From Henricia sp. BOLD:AAB3569 (lineage: Eukaryota; Echinodermata; Asteroidea; Spinulosida; Echinasteridae): a stretch of 64,000 bases of DNA. Positions 52,811 through 64,000 of this stretch are shown here, one piece after another; position 1 is the stretch's first letter; each line of letters opens with the position of its first letter. The notes under the pieces are model-generated. The model was not told the origin of the DNA. It saw only the letters and a program-made list of their open reading frames with translations, and did not search any database. The position numbers and the translations under genes are program-made. Where the stretch lies: positions 2,666,001 to 2,730,000 of the forward strand of contig JBBELK010000454.1 of NCBI GenBank assembly GCA_037783545.1, read 5' to 3'.

Positions 52811-55230
52811 TGTCCCATAGGTTTAGTGCTCGGGGTCCCAGTGAGTGTGCGTGCTTGAAAGTGGCCCACTACTGAAGTTTTACCCAAATTATATCATCAT
52901 ATGTAATCCAAGAATAAATACAGTCCTGCAGGCAAAAACTTTCATGAAAATATAAAAAGGGAAAATCTGTGCATAGAATAGTGTAATATTTCGGTGAATG
53001 ACTGTGACATCACTTTTTTGCTTATCACTTTTTTGCAAATTTTGCTTATGAATATGAAATCTATGTTAGCATAAAGGGAAAGCTTGGAATTATTCAATAT
53101 ATAGAGTTTCTCAAGCAAGTTTAGATTTTTGAAACAAATCCCTTTACTTGCAGATTTCAGTTACTGAAATCTATAATTTTAATGGTAAGCCCTCCTGCCC
53201 CCCATCATGCCCTGGCGTTTCTTTTTCTATAATGCAAAACGTTGAATCGGTAGGCCTACATAATTTCTGTGGTTTAATGTAGCTCATAAATTGTTTAGAC
53301 GATTGTGAAAACAGTTTTACAAGTGTTTTTAATGCGTTTTATTATGATCGTTTTGGGGAAAACGTGCAAAATCTAAAAAAACTTAATACATATAATGCTA
53401 ATATGTACAGCGCCCTCTGGAGGCCCTTTCAGACCATGAGCACAAGACATCATACAAATTAAGTGTACTCAATGTAGTTGGAAAACGATGTTCACCGCGG
53501 TAACTTAAAGGCAGGTATTCGAACGTTATGGCAGGGCTGAGTACATTAAACACTTTACGTTTGGCAGTTTTCATTCAAAGTTTAGGTTTGTGACTTTTTG
53601 GTGTTAAAAAGTGAACCTTAAAAATTCCCTGTCAGGGGCGAGTGAACGCATCTCGGCACTACTGGCGCACGGCTATCAATCGATTTGATCGATTGGTGCC
53701 ATTCCGACTGAAGTAGCAATTAAGCAGTGCAACCAGTCTCGGAACACGATATGAAAGGCTCACGTGACGCCGATCAGGAGCCAATCAAATGAAGTGAACA
53801 TGCAACCAGGTGCTTGATGATGCCAATGATTTATATTGGCCAGACGATCTCATCGCTTGGTTAATTACGTCGATTCATTTGTCTCAGCACGAGTGGCGAA
53901 GATATAAACAATCGATGGGGTCCCGGGGCCCTTATCCGCGGACCAAAGACGCCAAGAAAAACACAAGAGCTCTTACCCTGCGTGCTCAAGACACCATGAT
54001 CACAAGAATTAAAGCACGATGTCATCAACCATACTTAATTAGCTGGAATTCAATGCACGTTGAACACGCTTGGTTTGTCATTTTGCGAGCAAAAAGGACG
54101 CCATCTTGGACAAAATGGCGCGAAGAGAGATTCTTGTTACTACGCTCTACGTTTGAGTGTAGAGAAATTTCTAATTATCCTCGAAAACGAGGGTCTCAGT
54201 GCTTTCTGTTGTGGTAAATTTGCAAATGAAAAGAAACGTGACCCAATACAATGGCTAAGCATCGGAAACGAGGCTGTCGGAGCTAATTTGAAATGTGTAA
54301 ATAGGCTATTATTTCTAGAGCCTCGCTTTCAGTGAATCAGAAAAAGAGGTTGGCGAAAAATCATACAGGAAACAACGTGAAGTTCTTGGCCAGAGGCGCT
54401 TGTACCTTTTGCAATTAATAAATTCCTTCCGATATTTTTCTAAGAAAATATCTTGTCCCCGGTCGTAACTCCTCACGGAAAATGACATTCACATGCTAAT
54501 TTTAACAAGAAAATATTTTCTTTTGTAGATTTCAAGGGATTACAACTTTCTATAATTCACTTAAGGACATGTCGGATTACGTACCATAATTGCTAATGGA
54601 CATTAAGTCATCCTTGTGGACATATTTGCTCACTAGAAAAAAACCTAGGCGGGTCGGCGACCCCTTTTAACATTTCTCTGAAAAATAAATCCACATCTTG
54701 TGATAGGATGAACGTCGGCGTTTATAACTCCGCCCACATCACGTGACACGCGCGCTGCAAGGCCCCGCCCGTTCGTGGCTCCGAACATTTCGCCGTGAGC
54801 CGCACATGTCGCAGCACGCGAACATATTGAAAAAATAACTCAGACGAAATTGAAAACAGCTCTGTTAAGTCTGTAAAATGTTTTGGCAACCTGGGACAAA
54901 ATTTGGTACTATACCTAGAACCGAGCTTTGGAAAGTGCTTCATTTTGGGCTTCTGGGATTTTGAAGCTACGAACGTAGACGAGAAAATGTTTGGACTGTT
55001 TGCGTCAAAATGCGCGCCAATTTTGGATGATATTATTAATCAGCAGCGAGCGTCACGAGGGCGGTCAAAAGCCCGCCAACTTGGCTCGTCTGTCGCCCTG
55101 AGAATTTAATTCCACGTCGAGGGATGCTTCTAGTTGCCGAAGTTCTGTGGAGACTTTGGGAAAAGAAATCGTTTTTCCATGTTCTTTCTGTTTGGTGCGA
55201 GGAAAAATCGTTATAGAAAAGGAAAGTAAA
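52811..55230. other. Intergenic, no gene recognised
   Basis: Contains a 135-codon + frame at 53810-54217 without recognisable domain or splice context, not called. About 54700-55230 is richer in CpG and could be the promoter/5' UTR of the next gene (inference). Confidence 0.4.
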
Positions 55231-55297
55231 ATGAATGTGTGTTCGAGCGGAACGTGGATGCGGATTTTAACGGCCTGTTTTGTACTGCTCGTTACAG
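55231..55297 (+). CDS. Candidate first (signal-peptide) exon of a gene leaving the window
   Basis: ATG in AGTAAAATGAAT opens 22 codons with a hydrophobic core (ILTACFVLLV) and ends ACAG|GTAGGA in phase 1. Size, hydrophobicity and phase match receptor exon 1 at 32278-32356, so a second receptor subunit is possible. No further exon was found before 64000, so it may be a chance match. Confidence 0.4.
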
Positions 55298-56149
55298 GTA
55301 GGAACTCGCAAAACTACTCCTTGACATGTAACCCTTCTGCCTTTGAAAATGGGACTTTTTATTGTTTTACCAAAACAGCGAAAAGGCATAAATGTGGAGT
55401 ATATGGTATATAGGCTATGTGTATACACGTATATTTACATGTACAGATTTTGTGTTTGGTACATACTTTTGAATTTATGAAAGCCATAATTTATTGTTCG
55501 ATTTTTACCAGAGCCACCGCGTAAATCCACCATGTAAAAACGGGGGAATTTGCTGAAAATTATCCGGAATTGAACCGCAGCCAAAGTTGGAAGCAACACG
55601 GTACTATATAGCTGACATATGCAGCACAATATGTAACAGAGGGTATACCTCCTGCCCTTCCATTGTTTTTAAAATTTTGCCTTAACAAAAGCGAAGAGTG
55701 TATTAAGATATAGGGGCAGCATGCAGGGGAGTACCTATGTCGTGCATGGGTATACTTACTGAAATATTCCTAGACGTTGCTGTATCCCTGAAATGTCAAC
55801 TTTTAAATTAGGTATATACAACTAGCCTATTGAAACATGATTGGCAGTATACATGTGTGCTTACACCCCTGCCAAGTTGCTTACTGGAAATCTGTCTTTG
55901 TTTTACTGTTTATCTTTTTCCAATTTCCGATAACCTGTTAACCTTAAATGGGCAAAGTACACGTAAACTGACATTGGCAAAAGAAAATGACAGATTATAA
56001 GGCCGTGGCCCTCTTCATGTATAACAATACGCCATTTGTATAAAGTAGACAATTGCTGATGTTTACAAACATTTATCTTCTGACAAATGTTCAGAGGCTG
56101 TTGACGACATGTAAATTGTATATATAGGTTACAGGATTGGAAAAATGTC
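55298..56149. other. Intergenic or intronic, nothing recognised
   Basis: No feature seen. Confidence 0.4.
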
Positions 56150-56410
56150 ACACCCGGCGTTATCTTGGGGTTGCGGGTTCGATACCCGATGGGGTACCTG
56201 TGCCCTTAAGCAAGGCACTTAAACAAACTTGCTCCATCGTTCGAAAGAGATGTAAAGCCGTTGGTCCAATGTGTTTGGTAACGCACTTAAAATATCCCAG
56301 AGCATTCTTTCGTGAAGAGCAAGGGGATTCCCTCGTTTCTAATTCATCGTCTTCTCATGGGTTTCCTCACGCTTGCGAGCGACAGTGCAATGGGCACTTT
56401 TGAGGAATCC
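56150..56410 (+). mobile_element. tRNA-derived SINE fragment
   Basis: B box GCGGGTTCGATACCCG, then TGTGCCCTTAAGCAAGGCACTT and TGTAAAGCCGTTGGTCC, a layout like the SINE at 7850-8225. Confidence 0.5.
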
Positions 56411-57439
56411 TTGGTTTCAGTACCAGAAAGTAATAATAGTAATAGTATCTTCATCTATAATTGAGGATGTATGATAAAAACCAACCTGTGTGTAAGTCCC
56501 CTCAGGACCTCATCTACGTTTCAAGAAAACAATGAAAGAAATTGTACTATTTAGGCTGATCCCCAGACTGTTCTGCATGGAAAACGGATCCATAATACAA
56601 TGGTAGTTAGGGAACGAGATTCGCTCACATGAGGTCGCTCTTGTTAAGAAAAAAACATGCCTGCGCACACGCATTTATACAAATTCATCTTCAGTTGTCG
56701 TTTTCTCATAAAAATCATTGCATTATACAGTTGGAACCATATCTTCCATTCGAGTAAGGTTTTTCCGTTCAAATGGTTATTAAAAATTTGGGACATTGCA
56801 AATCCTGTTTATGCAGAGTTTCAAATCTCTAAAGAGATTTAATACAAAATGGCGGGAGATGTCTCAAAAGTAAACACGGGTTTATACGGGTTGTTTCCTT
56901 AATCTAAGCCGGCCGCGCACATCCTGAAAACAGCCCCCAACTTGACGGATTACTTACAACACCCTGTGTGTGCAATGATCCAACTTGTCATGCCTCGGAG
57001 CAACCGGTAGCGCGTTGCGCACTAATTAACCTTTTGCATTTTTACCCTGAATTTCAACAAGCCCCCAAGCTGAAAGTTAAGCCGTTATGTATTAATCGTA
57101 AGCAACATCGTGGCTGGAACGTTCGTGGACCGAGCATAAACATGCCTGCGTAGGTGTGAAATGACAGACTTTGATGACGTCATAGTTTTGTCAACCTTGT
57201 GCAAAATGTCATTTTACTGTGGGCACCTAATTTTATTTTTATGCAAGTGTTAAATTAAATGCACAAGTTAAATTATTCAGACACCCTTTTTCAATATAGA
57301 GGGCGCTATGCCGATCTTTGATTGACATAATAATTATGATAAAACGAGGAACAAAAAAATAAGCCTTTATTTGCGTGTAACATTTGCATAAGGGCTGGTA
57401 CCCTGAATTATTCACAATCAAATGGAAGTGCGGTTTAGA

Positions 57440-57680
57440 AAGTCCATATCCTACGTTTTTATTGCTACGTGGTGCACGCCAATGCTAAGCAACGAACGGT
57501 CTGGTTGCTTTATGCCATTCTCCCCTACGGTGAATTACGCGGTATTGATTCTGTACTTCACACCGGCCGCGTGCACCACATAGCAACAAAAATTTAGTCA
57601 GGTCAAGTGAATACTATAGTGTGAATGTGAAAGGATGTACGTCGGTACACCAGACGGTATTCATGTTAAAAGGCTAATTG
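57440..57680 (+). repeat. Dispersed repeat M6, copy 3
   Basis: TTGCTACGTGGTGCACG, GGTTGCTTTATGCCATTCTC, GGCCGCGTGCACCACATAGC. Confidence 0.65.
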
Positions 57681-58299
57681 AAATCGGGTTGAAAGTTGAG
57701 TTGAAGAACAGCTGTTTTATAGCAAATTAAAATGGTTAGTTTTAAAAATATAATTGTTTCAAATTAAAATTTAAATTGTTTCGCAGACTCCATATGGTCC
57801 AAATTTTAGAAATTACGTTTTTGTTTTCTACCAGGAGTGATGTTCACTAATCGTTAATAAAGTTCCACTGTAAATATAGAGCATCAAAACACATAATTTC
57901 ATTGCCGGAATTAAATAAATGAGGTTACATCAAGTTGAAGTTCATTTTAGATCAGATGTTGTTTTGCAGTGACAGCCTTATTTACGCGGGAAACCGTTTC
58001 ACTCAATACCCTTTAAAATCTGTCACTCCGCGAAAGGATACAGTGCGCGTATTTATGTCGGTAAAAACAGTGACTTTATTATGCCATCGCTATTCCATCA
58101 GCCTGGAATTGGTTTTCGCATGACCTGAATTTCCGAGGACAATTTCGTCAACTCACGCTTGATTGGGACTAATAATAATCGTGGATTGATATGTGTATTG
58201 GTTGCGTATTCTTGAACGCGGAATCAGACATTTGCGTTTGGCAAACGCACTAATGCAAGATTTATATACAGAGAGCGCAATGACCGTTGCATATTTGCA

Positions 58300-58860
58300 G
58301 TGACCTAACATAACCGACTAAACGTGATGATAGCAATGGTAACAAACACCATGATTTTATTCCCGTGTGAAATGGTACTGCAGGAGAAATCGTCAACTAA
58401 AAAAAATGTTTGCAAGCATTCATTCAACACAAACCCCATGCATGGATTTCTAAGGATTTCTTAAAAACTATGAATGCTAAGATAGGGCGACAATTTGTGT
58501 GTAAAAAAGCTGTATTAGGGCGACATGCTCAATAGGGCGACATTTTGGTGTCGCCCTAATATATATTTTTTTAAATCATTTTTTTAGGTCACAAACCATT
58601 TTTATTAGGACTAGAGCTGTTTCTCTTTGGTCTGGAACCATTTTTGGAAGCTTTGGGTAAAAAAATAAGGTGTCATTTTGAGTGATTCTTGCCGAAATTT
58701 CGGTGGTGCCCTATTGCGGCATCCAGAGTTCTTACAAGTATTACTGCATCTATGTGGCTGAAATTTCTACAAGGCAGTTTATCAACATTATTCTTTAGTT
58801 ATGTATGCTGTTCCTATATGTGTTTTAAAGTTTTCTAATCATAATGTGGCAATGTCAACA
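58300..58860. repeat. M4 copy, inverted, interrupted
   Basis: Ends match M4 (GATAGCAATGGTAACAAACA at 58330; TACTGCATCTATGTGGCTGA to GTTTTAAAGTTTTCTAATC at 58740-58840). The middle carries TAGGGCGACA repeats (58485-58560) absent from other copies. Confidence 0.6.
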
Positions 58861-60757
58861 TAAAATACACGGGAAGCAATTCTAACATTAGATTTATGAT
58901 TTATTCAGTATATCAACAAGAACGCCAACCTCTGTTATATGCTTGTCCAACCGTCTCATAAATCTTGTCTTACTTGAGCGATTTTGTCTGTTACGCAGAT
59001 AACATTCGTGGAAAGCAAGATAGATTATATGGGCGGTTGCTCATGGAGGAAAATTAAACATGAATTATGCATGTTATCGATATTGGCACGTTTGGGCGTT
59101 TAAAGGTATTTTTTCTGTGCTCACGGCTGACACCCCCATTAACTGTTCCTTTCAGTTGCAGTATATGAAACTTAATGTGGAAACCCGTTTTGAACCCTCC
59201 GACATAGGCCTATTATGGGACGATTTGGGCAAATTCCGCTCGAACTCCATGTGACCCTCAATTAAACACCCTGTTTGAGTTTGTATAGTCGCCTCTAATG
59301 TTGAATTCACTCCCCAGTCGGGCCGATCCTGGGAAATCTGGGCCTCTAGCCAAGCCCCATTCCTTTTCTTTACCCTGAATTTTAAACACTATCAATCATC
59401 GTACTCAAAAGAACCCCACATTTATTTTGTCAGTGTACAAATATCTTGACGCAAATCACGCAATATTTTGAAATGTGAAACAGTTAAACATTTTGATACA
59501 TTTTGTATGAGGTATTGGGTACACGTATTGGCATAGGAATTTTTTGTTTTTATATATTTTGATTATAATTAATTAATTATACCAAATTACCAATTATCCT
59601 AAATTTTGCCGCATGCCCGCAAAGCCGTTTATTTTGTTCCATCACAAACAATTCCAACATCAAGAAATCAACGCTCTATTTTTAGCCACACCTGCGCAAA
59701 AAAGCCCGCAGTAATTTGAAATCGTATACACGGGACTTTTCGACCGTTGAACGGCTGTGTTTTTCTCCGCCATGGAACAGTTTACTGGAAGTTTTCAGTA
59801 TTCAGCAGGCGCGCATGAAATTCGCCACCCGGCAACACGGATCAGCCACCTGCTCAGGTATCGCTTTGCAACACGCGCCTCGCACCTTATGCCTCACCGC
59901 TAGGCGTAAATGTCGCATGATCTCCCCACACCAATACAATGAACAAAATGATCCTCGTGAATTTATTGATGAGGATTATTTATTTGGAAATTAACGCGTT
60001 CTTTCCAAGTGCGCGTGCACCTCAAAACGCGCGTTATTGGATCAGGGGCCAATGTCATGGAGCTGTTTAGCAGCCGATCTTGTGCTAACGGAGGCTGCGG
60101 CTATTTCATGGAGACCGTAACCTTAAAGAGCTAGAATCCCCCTTGACGAAAAATCCAGCATTTGCACTATTTTCGATAGTCGACATATCCCTCCAGCCGA
60201 CTTACACCGCTGTTTATTTCAAATTGTCCGTTTTAATTGAATAAATCGGTGCGGTTTTCGAAAATTAGGTATTAATGATATGCGCGTGACCCCGTGACGC
60301 AATCCTGTGAAACACGAGTAAACACGGTCGGCAGTTCCATACGTTTACACGCAAACAAATCCGAAAACCGTCTCTGTTCGATGGTGTTTTTTAAAGATTT
60401 TGTCTCGTGCAAAAAGCCAGTAGTTGTGTGGTTGTATGCTTTACCAGACACCATGAAAAAAAATAGCAGAAAGATTTTCTTTTCTATTACCAAAAGAGAG
60501 AAAAATGAGTCGCGGGGAAATTTCTTAATTGTTTTTCAAGGGGGACTATAGCGCATTTTGGACAGTATCAAACTTTTGCGCATTCGCAAAAGCTCATGGG
60601 ATTGGATGACAAACATTGGTGAAGTGTGTAAACCTATGAGGCGGAGGCCAACTCGGCAAATTTTTCACTCATTTTTACGAATATTTTTAAAAAGGAAATG
60701 AGGCGGAATCCAATAATTGTCTCGAACTTGTCTATCATCCAGCGTATTCTGTCATTT
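58860..60757. other. Intergenic or intronic, nothing recognised
   Basis: No gene, tRNA or strong repeat. The 92-codon frame at 59716-59994 has no visible domain. Confidence 0.4.
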
Positions 60758-60769
60758 TGCTAATGATGT

Positions 60770-61080
60770 TATTAACTCATGTGCTCATTAATTGGCCTTT
60801 TGCGTGTAACATTTGGATTTTGATTCTTTACATTCAAATGAAGATGCAGCTTAGAAAGTCGCATACTACGCTGTTGTTGATACAACAATGCCTAGCAACA
60901 AAGAATTGCTTTATGCCATTCCCTCCTACGGTGAACAAGTAATTTATTATGTACTTCACACCTGCCGCGTGCACCACATACATGTAGCAACAACAATTTA
61001 GTCTGGTCAAGTGTGCATGTGAAAGGAAGTATACGTCATATACGCTATTCATATGAAACGAGCAAGGCTAATTGAATAAT
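60770..61080 (+). repeat. Dispersed repeat M6, copy 4
   Basis: TGCTTTATGCCATTCCCTCC, GCCGCGTGCACCACATACAT, TAGTCTGGTCAAGTGTGCAT. Confidence 0.65.
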
Positions 61081-61104
61081 GGTTTAGATATGAAATGCTA
61101 GTCT

Positions 61105-61245
61105 TTATTATTAAAGATTGAATTGACAAATATCAAATTAGCACCGGCATCCTCGTTTCAGATGCTGAGCCATTGTATTACGTTATGCGTCTTTTCATAT
61201 TTGCAAACTTAATATCACAAACAGAAAGCACCAAATTCCTCATTA
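61105..61245. repeat. Dispersed repeat shared with 28960-29160
   Basis: TTATTAAAGATTGAATTGAC and TTTCAGATGCTGAGCCATTG. Confidence 0.5.
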
Positions 61246-62283
61246 ACTCCATTTTTAAAATGGCGTACGTAAAATGGCAGCCAGATATTAGATGCCATTT
61301 CAACGGCAAAGCCCAAGTCAGAAGTAGTCACTTCGAAAACGTCCTTGAAAATCGTCGCTCAACTTGAAATGACATCGTGTCTGATATGAATTCTCACAGA
61401 GTGTACGTGACAGTTCAAAGCGCTCTGCGTCTGTCATTTTATTTTTCAATTCCAGACATAGATTTTATGGACGAAATGATCCTATATATCCGAGCCGATG
61501 AAAACCCAAATTGAACTTTGAAAGATCTCGAAAAGCTGCCCCCGGATTGGTTTCAGCAACATGATGCCTGCTATTGACATCCCCTTTACTCCCGAGATAT
61601 CATCGCTAGGCCGGGGTGGGATCGCTTAAACGAGGTAGCATAAGGAGTATCGTTTCTCCTTCTTAAGAACCACCCTTCACCTGTCCTTAATTAAAACCCG
61701 GCCGTCTCCGAGACGTGAGGGGAACCCGGTCGAAGAGCCGTTTTGGCCGGACGATGTAAGGAGGTTTTTTCGTGGCCTTTCGGAGAGCAGGGATCATGTA
61801 TTCCGAGGAAATTTGAATGAAATTCGGTTTGGCCAGAATTTCTTAAGAAGCGGCTGGGGGGTGGGGGTGGGGGGGGGGGGGGGGGAGGTAGAAGAGTTGG
61901 TCTTTGCATCAGGTGCGGCAAGGTTACTTCAGCGATCTGATCAGCCTTTGTTGATGGGGACAGAGGCGTCTAGAAGACGGCATCGATACTGCTATGAAGA
62001 GGTCTAATGAGCCAGCTGCTCTCGTGTCAAGAACCCCTACATACATCCTCTATATCTTCCTCCACTCCTCAATTGATATTCTCTTTTGGGCCTTGATACG
62101 GCTTGCCTGAGTACATCAGAATGGACATTAGTATAATTACTCGGAATGACATGCAAAATTAGCTACTGATAATCTTTAGGAGGGCGACAGAACTATAAAT
62201 CTTGTGTGCCTATCAATTTAATTGCAAGGTATTTCGACTTATAAGGACATTTCATGAGTATTTATCCACGCATTCAAGCATCC
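61246..62283. other. Intergenic; includes a poly-G run
   Basis: A (G)n run with a few T lies at about 61855-61886. A minus-strand polyproline frame across it is spurious. Nothing else recognised. Confidence 0.45.
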
Positions 62284-62405
62284 AAGCATCTCACAGCTCG
62301 GGTGGTAAAGCATCTGCCGAGTGTGTCAGAGGTCCCAGGGGAAACCTGAGGGAATATACCACTGTGCCTCATAGCTCAGTTGGTAGACCATCTACCGAGG
62401 AATAA
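62284..62405 (+). mobile_element. tRNA-derived SINE fragment (family of 4560-4895)
   Basis: CAGCTCGGGTGGTAAAGCATCTGCCGAGT, then GGGGAAACCTGAGGGAATAT, then CTCATAGCTCAGTTGGTAGA: two A-box-like pieces separated by the family leader. Confidence 0.5.
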
Positions 62406-62882
62406 TCTTACAAAAAGTCGACGTTGGAATTTTCTAAATCGCAACACAACGTGCAACGTATAGACATAGACGTCAAAGCATCATTCAGCGCAAGTTGTAT
62501 CGATTTAAAAATTGGTATTTGTGTTAAGCAAACACAAAATGTCGACATTGTGTTGGCTGGTAAAGCCTCAGTAAGCCTGGTCAATATTGAACTTTTTCCC
62601 CCGCTTGTTTAGCTGGCTGTGAAAAAAACGAAACCCAGAAGTCTCGTTTTCAAGTTGTATTTTGTCAGTTGTCTGTTCGATACACGCCACTCATAAACTG
62701 TTTTTGAAAATGCAACATCGTGCGCGATACAAGTGTTAGCAAAATAGAGGAAGTTTGGGGCGTATCTTAAGTGATCTGTGGGAGGGGTGGTTTTTTCTCT
62801 GTAGGGCTTGCTAAGCTCACGTGATAGCCAATCCCAATCAGTGAAGAACAACAGCACTATCGTGATTTGGGGACCACCAGTT

Positions 62883-62954
62883 GGCTTCATAGCTCAATGG
62901 TAGGGTGTCTGCACGTTAAACAGAAGGTGCGCTGTTCGAATCCCGGTGGAGCCA
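62883..62954 (+). pseudogene. tRNA-like sequence (anticodon position GTT)
   Basis: Exactly 72 nt, with a fully paired acceptor stem GGCTTCA/TGGAGCC, A box TAGCTCAATGG, B-box core GTTCGAATCCC and a downstream TTTT. But base 33 is C instead of U and the T stem has three mismatches, so it is probably a pseudogene or SINE head rather than a working tRNA-Asn. Confidence 0.4.
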
Positions 62955-63048
62955 AGTTGCTTTTCACTGCATCCAGATTTCCCAAACTCATATGGACGTT
63001 TGTCCACATTTGTATCAAAATAGAGGATTTCATTAATTTATGAAAATT

Positions 63049-63071
63049 ACATGTACATGTACATGTACATG
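63049..63071. repeat. (ACATGT)n microsatellite
   Basis: Nearly four ACATGT units, self-complementary. Confidence 0.85.
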
Positions 63072-63732
63072 CATACTTTAGTAACAAAATGTTGCTCTTA
63101 ACTACCACAAAGCTTGTCCAGGGCTTGTCCTATACCTAGCAACAACTAATGTATGCAAAATGAATTATAACCATAGAGATCGAATTCAAAGTAACAGGTG
63201 AACGAAATACTAGGCAATGTCACAAGAAACATCCATGAATTTGGATACGTGAAAATGGCCTATTCACCCAAATTCCGCGCGTATTGCTAATATGGGCTGA
63301 TGTGGCGGGAACCAAACAAAAACAACAAACTGTACCTCATGAACAGTGATTAGGCGGCACAAGACTATTTTAGTTTATTAACGATTGCTTGTTGAGTTCA
63401 GTCGACCGTTTAAAACCGTTTTATACGCCATCTTGTCGTTGGTTACCGATAGCCGTTCTACCTTTGGATACTGCTGTCATTTTACAGGGAACCACGTACT
63501 GCTCCTGCCTACGACGGTGAAGCACGCGTGTCACAAATCTGTGAACGAGGCTATCTAAACATTGTACTGAACAATGCATGTTAAATTTAGGTTTACACTT
63601 TGTCGCTTGGGTAAACTGGCAGAACTAGCAACATCAATTATTGTGGGGTTCTCTTTGTTAAATATTTGCGCCCTAATTCCCTTTTGTGTATTACTAAGAA
63701 AACAAAATGGCACCCGTAACTGCAAGTTGTAT

Positions 63733-64000
63733 AACTCTGTCCAGATCACATTTTGAGGCCCCTACCCCCATTTTTCTTATGGGTGTTGAGATTTACCATA
63801 TAATCATTTGTCAACATTATTTTCCTCAATACCAATCTGAAATTTCTGGATCTCAATCCCTATATTTTCAAGGATATCGTCAAAAACCCACCGCTGTTTT
63901 GTCAACTAATTTATCCGTTCCATCAAGCAGTTATCGCAACAACTTTTTTGCTTCCACGTCCAAATTGGAGATTACAAATTTCCTGTTTTCTTCCCATGGC
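63733..64000 (-). mobile_element. MITE M3 copy, cut by the window end
   Basis: CTCTGTCCAGATCACATTTT, TTATGGGTGTTGAGATTTAC, TCCAAATTGGAGATTACAAA, TTCTTCCCATGG. The terminal part lies beyond 64000. Confidence 0.7.

Noticed and set aside
53810..54217. 135-codon + ORF
   Set aside because: No recognisable domain, biased composition or splice sites; likely chance.

Overview
The window is animal nuclear DNA: spliced genes with GT/AG introns, many short non-autonomous transposons, SINEs and satellites. Gene content (a Glass-type zinc-finger factor, a nicotinic-type Cys-loop receptor, small EGF-like secreted proteins) and the repeat style (frequent TAGGCCTA and GCGCCCTCT motifs, TTAAAGGAG-ended MITEs) suggest a marine invertebrate, most likely a deuterostome such as an echinoderm, hemichordate or cephalochordate. 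This is inference; the sequence does not name the species. As I recall, Glass is absent from vertebrates.

Layout. 1-1318 is a 53-bp satellite rich in SalI palindromes. 3647-9786 holds two tandem paralogous three-exon genes on + for small secreted proteins, each with a signal peptide, one six-cysteine EGF-like domain and a four-cysteine tail. 11581-28165 on - is a zinc-finger transcription factor that I identify as Glass. Its five zinc fingers are on two exons (19040-19248 and 11581-11817), and the chained exon phases give a 511-residue model. The 7.2-kb intron splitting finger 3 contains, on the opposite strand, a tandem array of 41 tRNA-Ala(CGC) genes or pseudogenes in 160-162-bp cassettes (11865-18978). 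A 572-bp transposon interrupts the array, inserted exactly at the 3' end of one tRNA. The 6.9-kb 5' intron carries a 2-kb GGGAGATGGGAAAATTG minisatellite that seems to have grown inside a MITE.

32278-48576 on + is a nicotinic acetylcholine receptor-like subunit in seven exons: exon 1 is a candidate signal-peptide exon, and exons 2-7 are firmly supported and in phase. A second signal-peptide exon at 55231-55297 may begin another gene that leaves the window. The rest, about 49-64 kb, is repeat-rich intergenic or intronic DNA.

The most notable object is the large tRNA-Ala(CGC) array inside, and antisense to, an intron of a neural/photoreceptor transcription factor gene, with two levels of segmental duplication and a transposon whose sister copy lies 9 kb away in the EGF gene. 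The three protein genes show no sign of acting together; they are simply neighbours.
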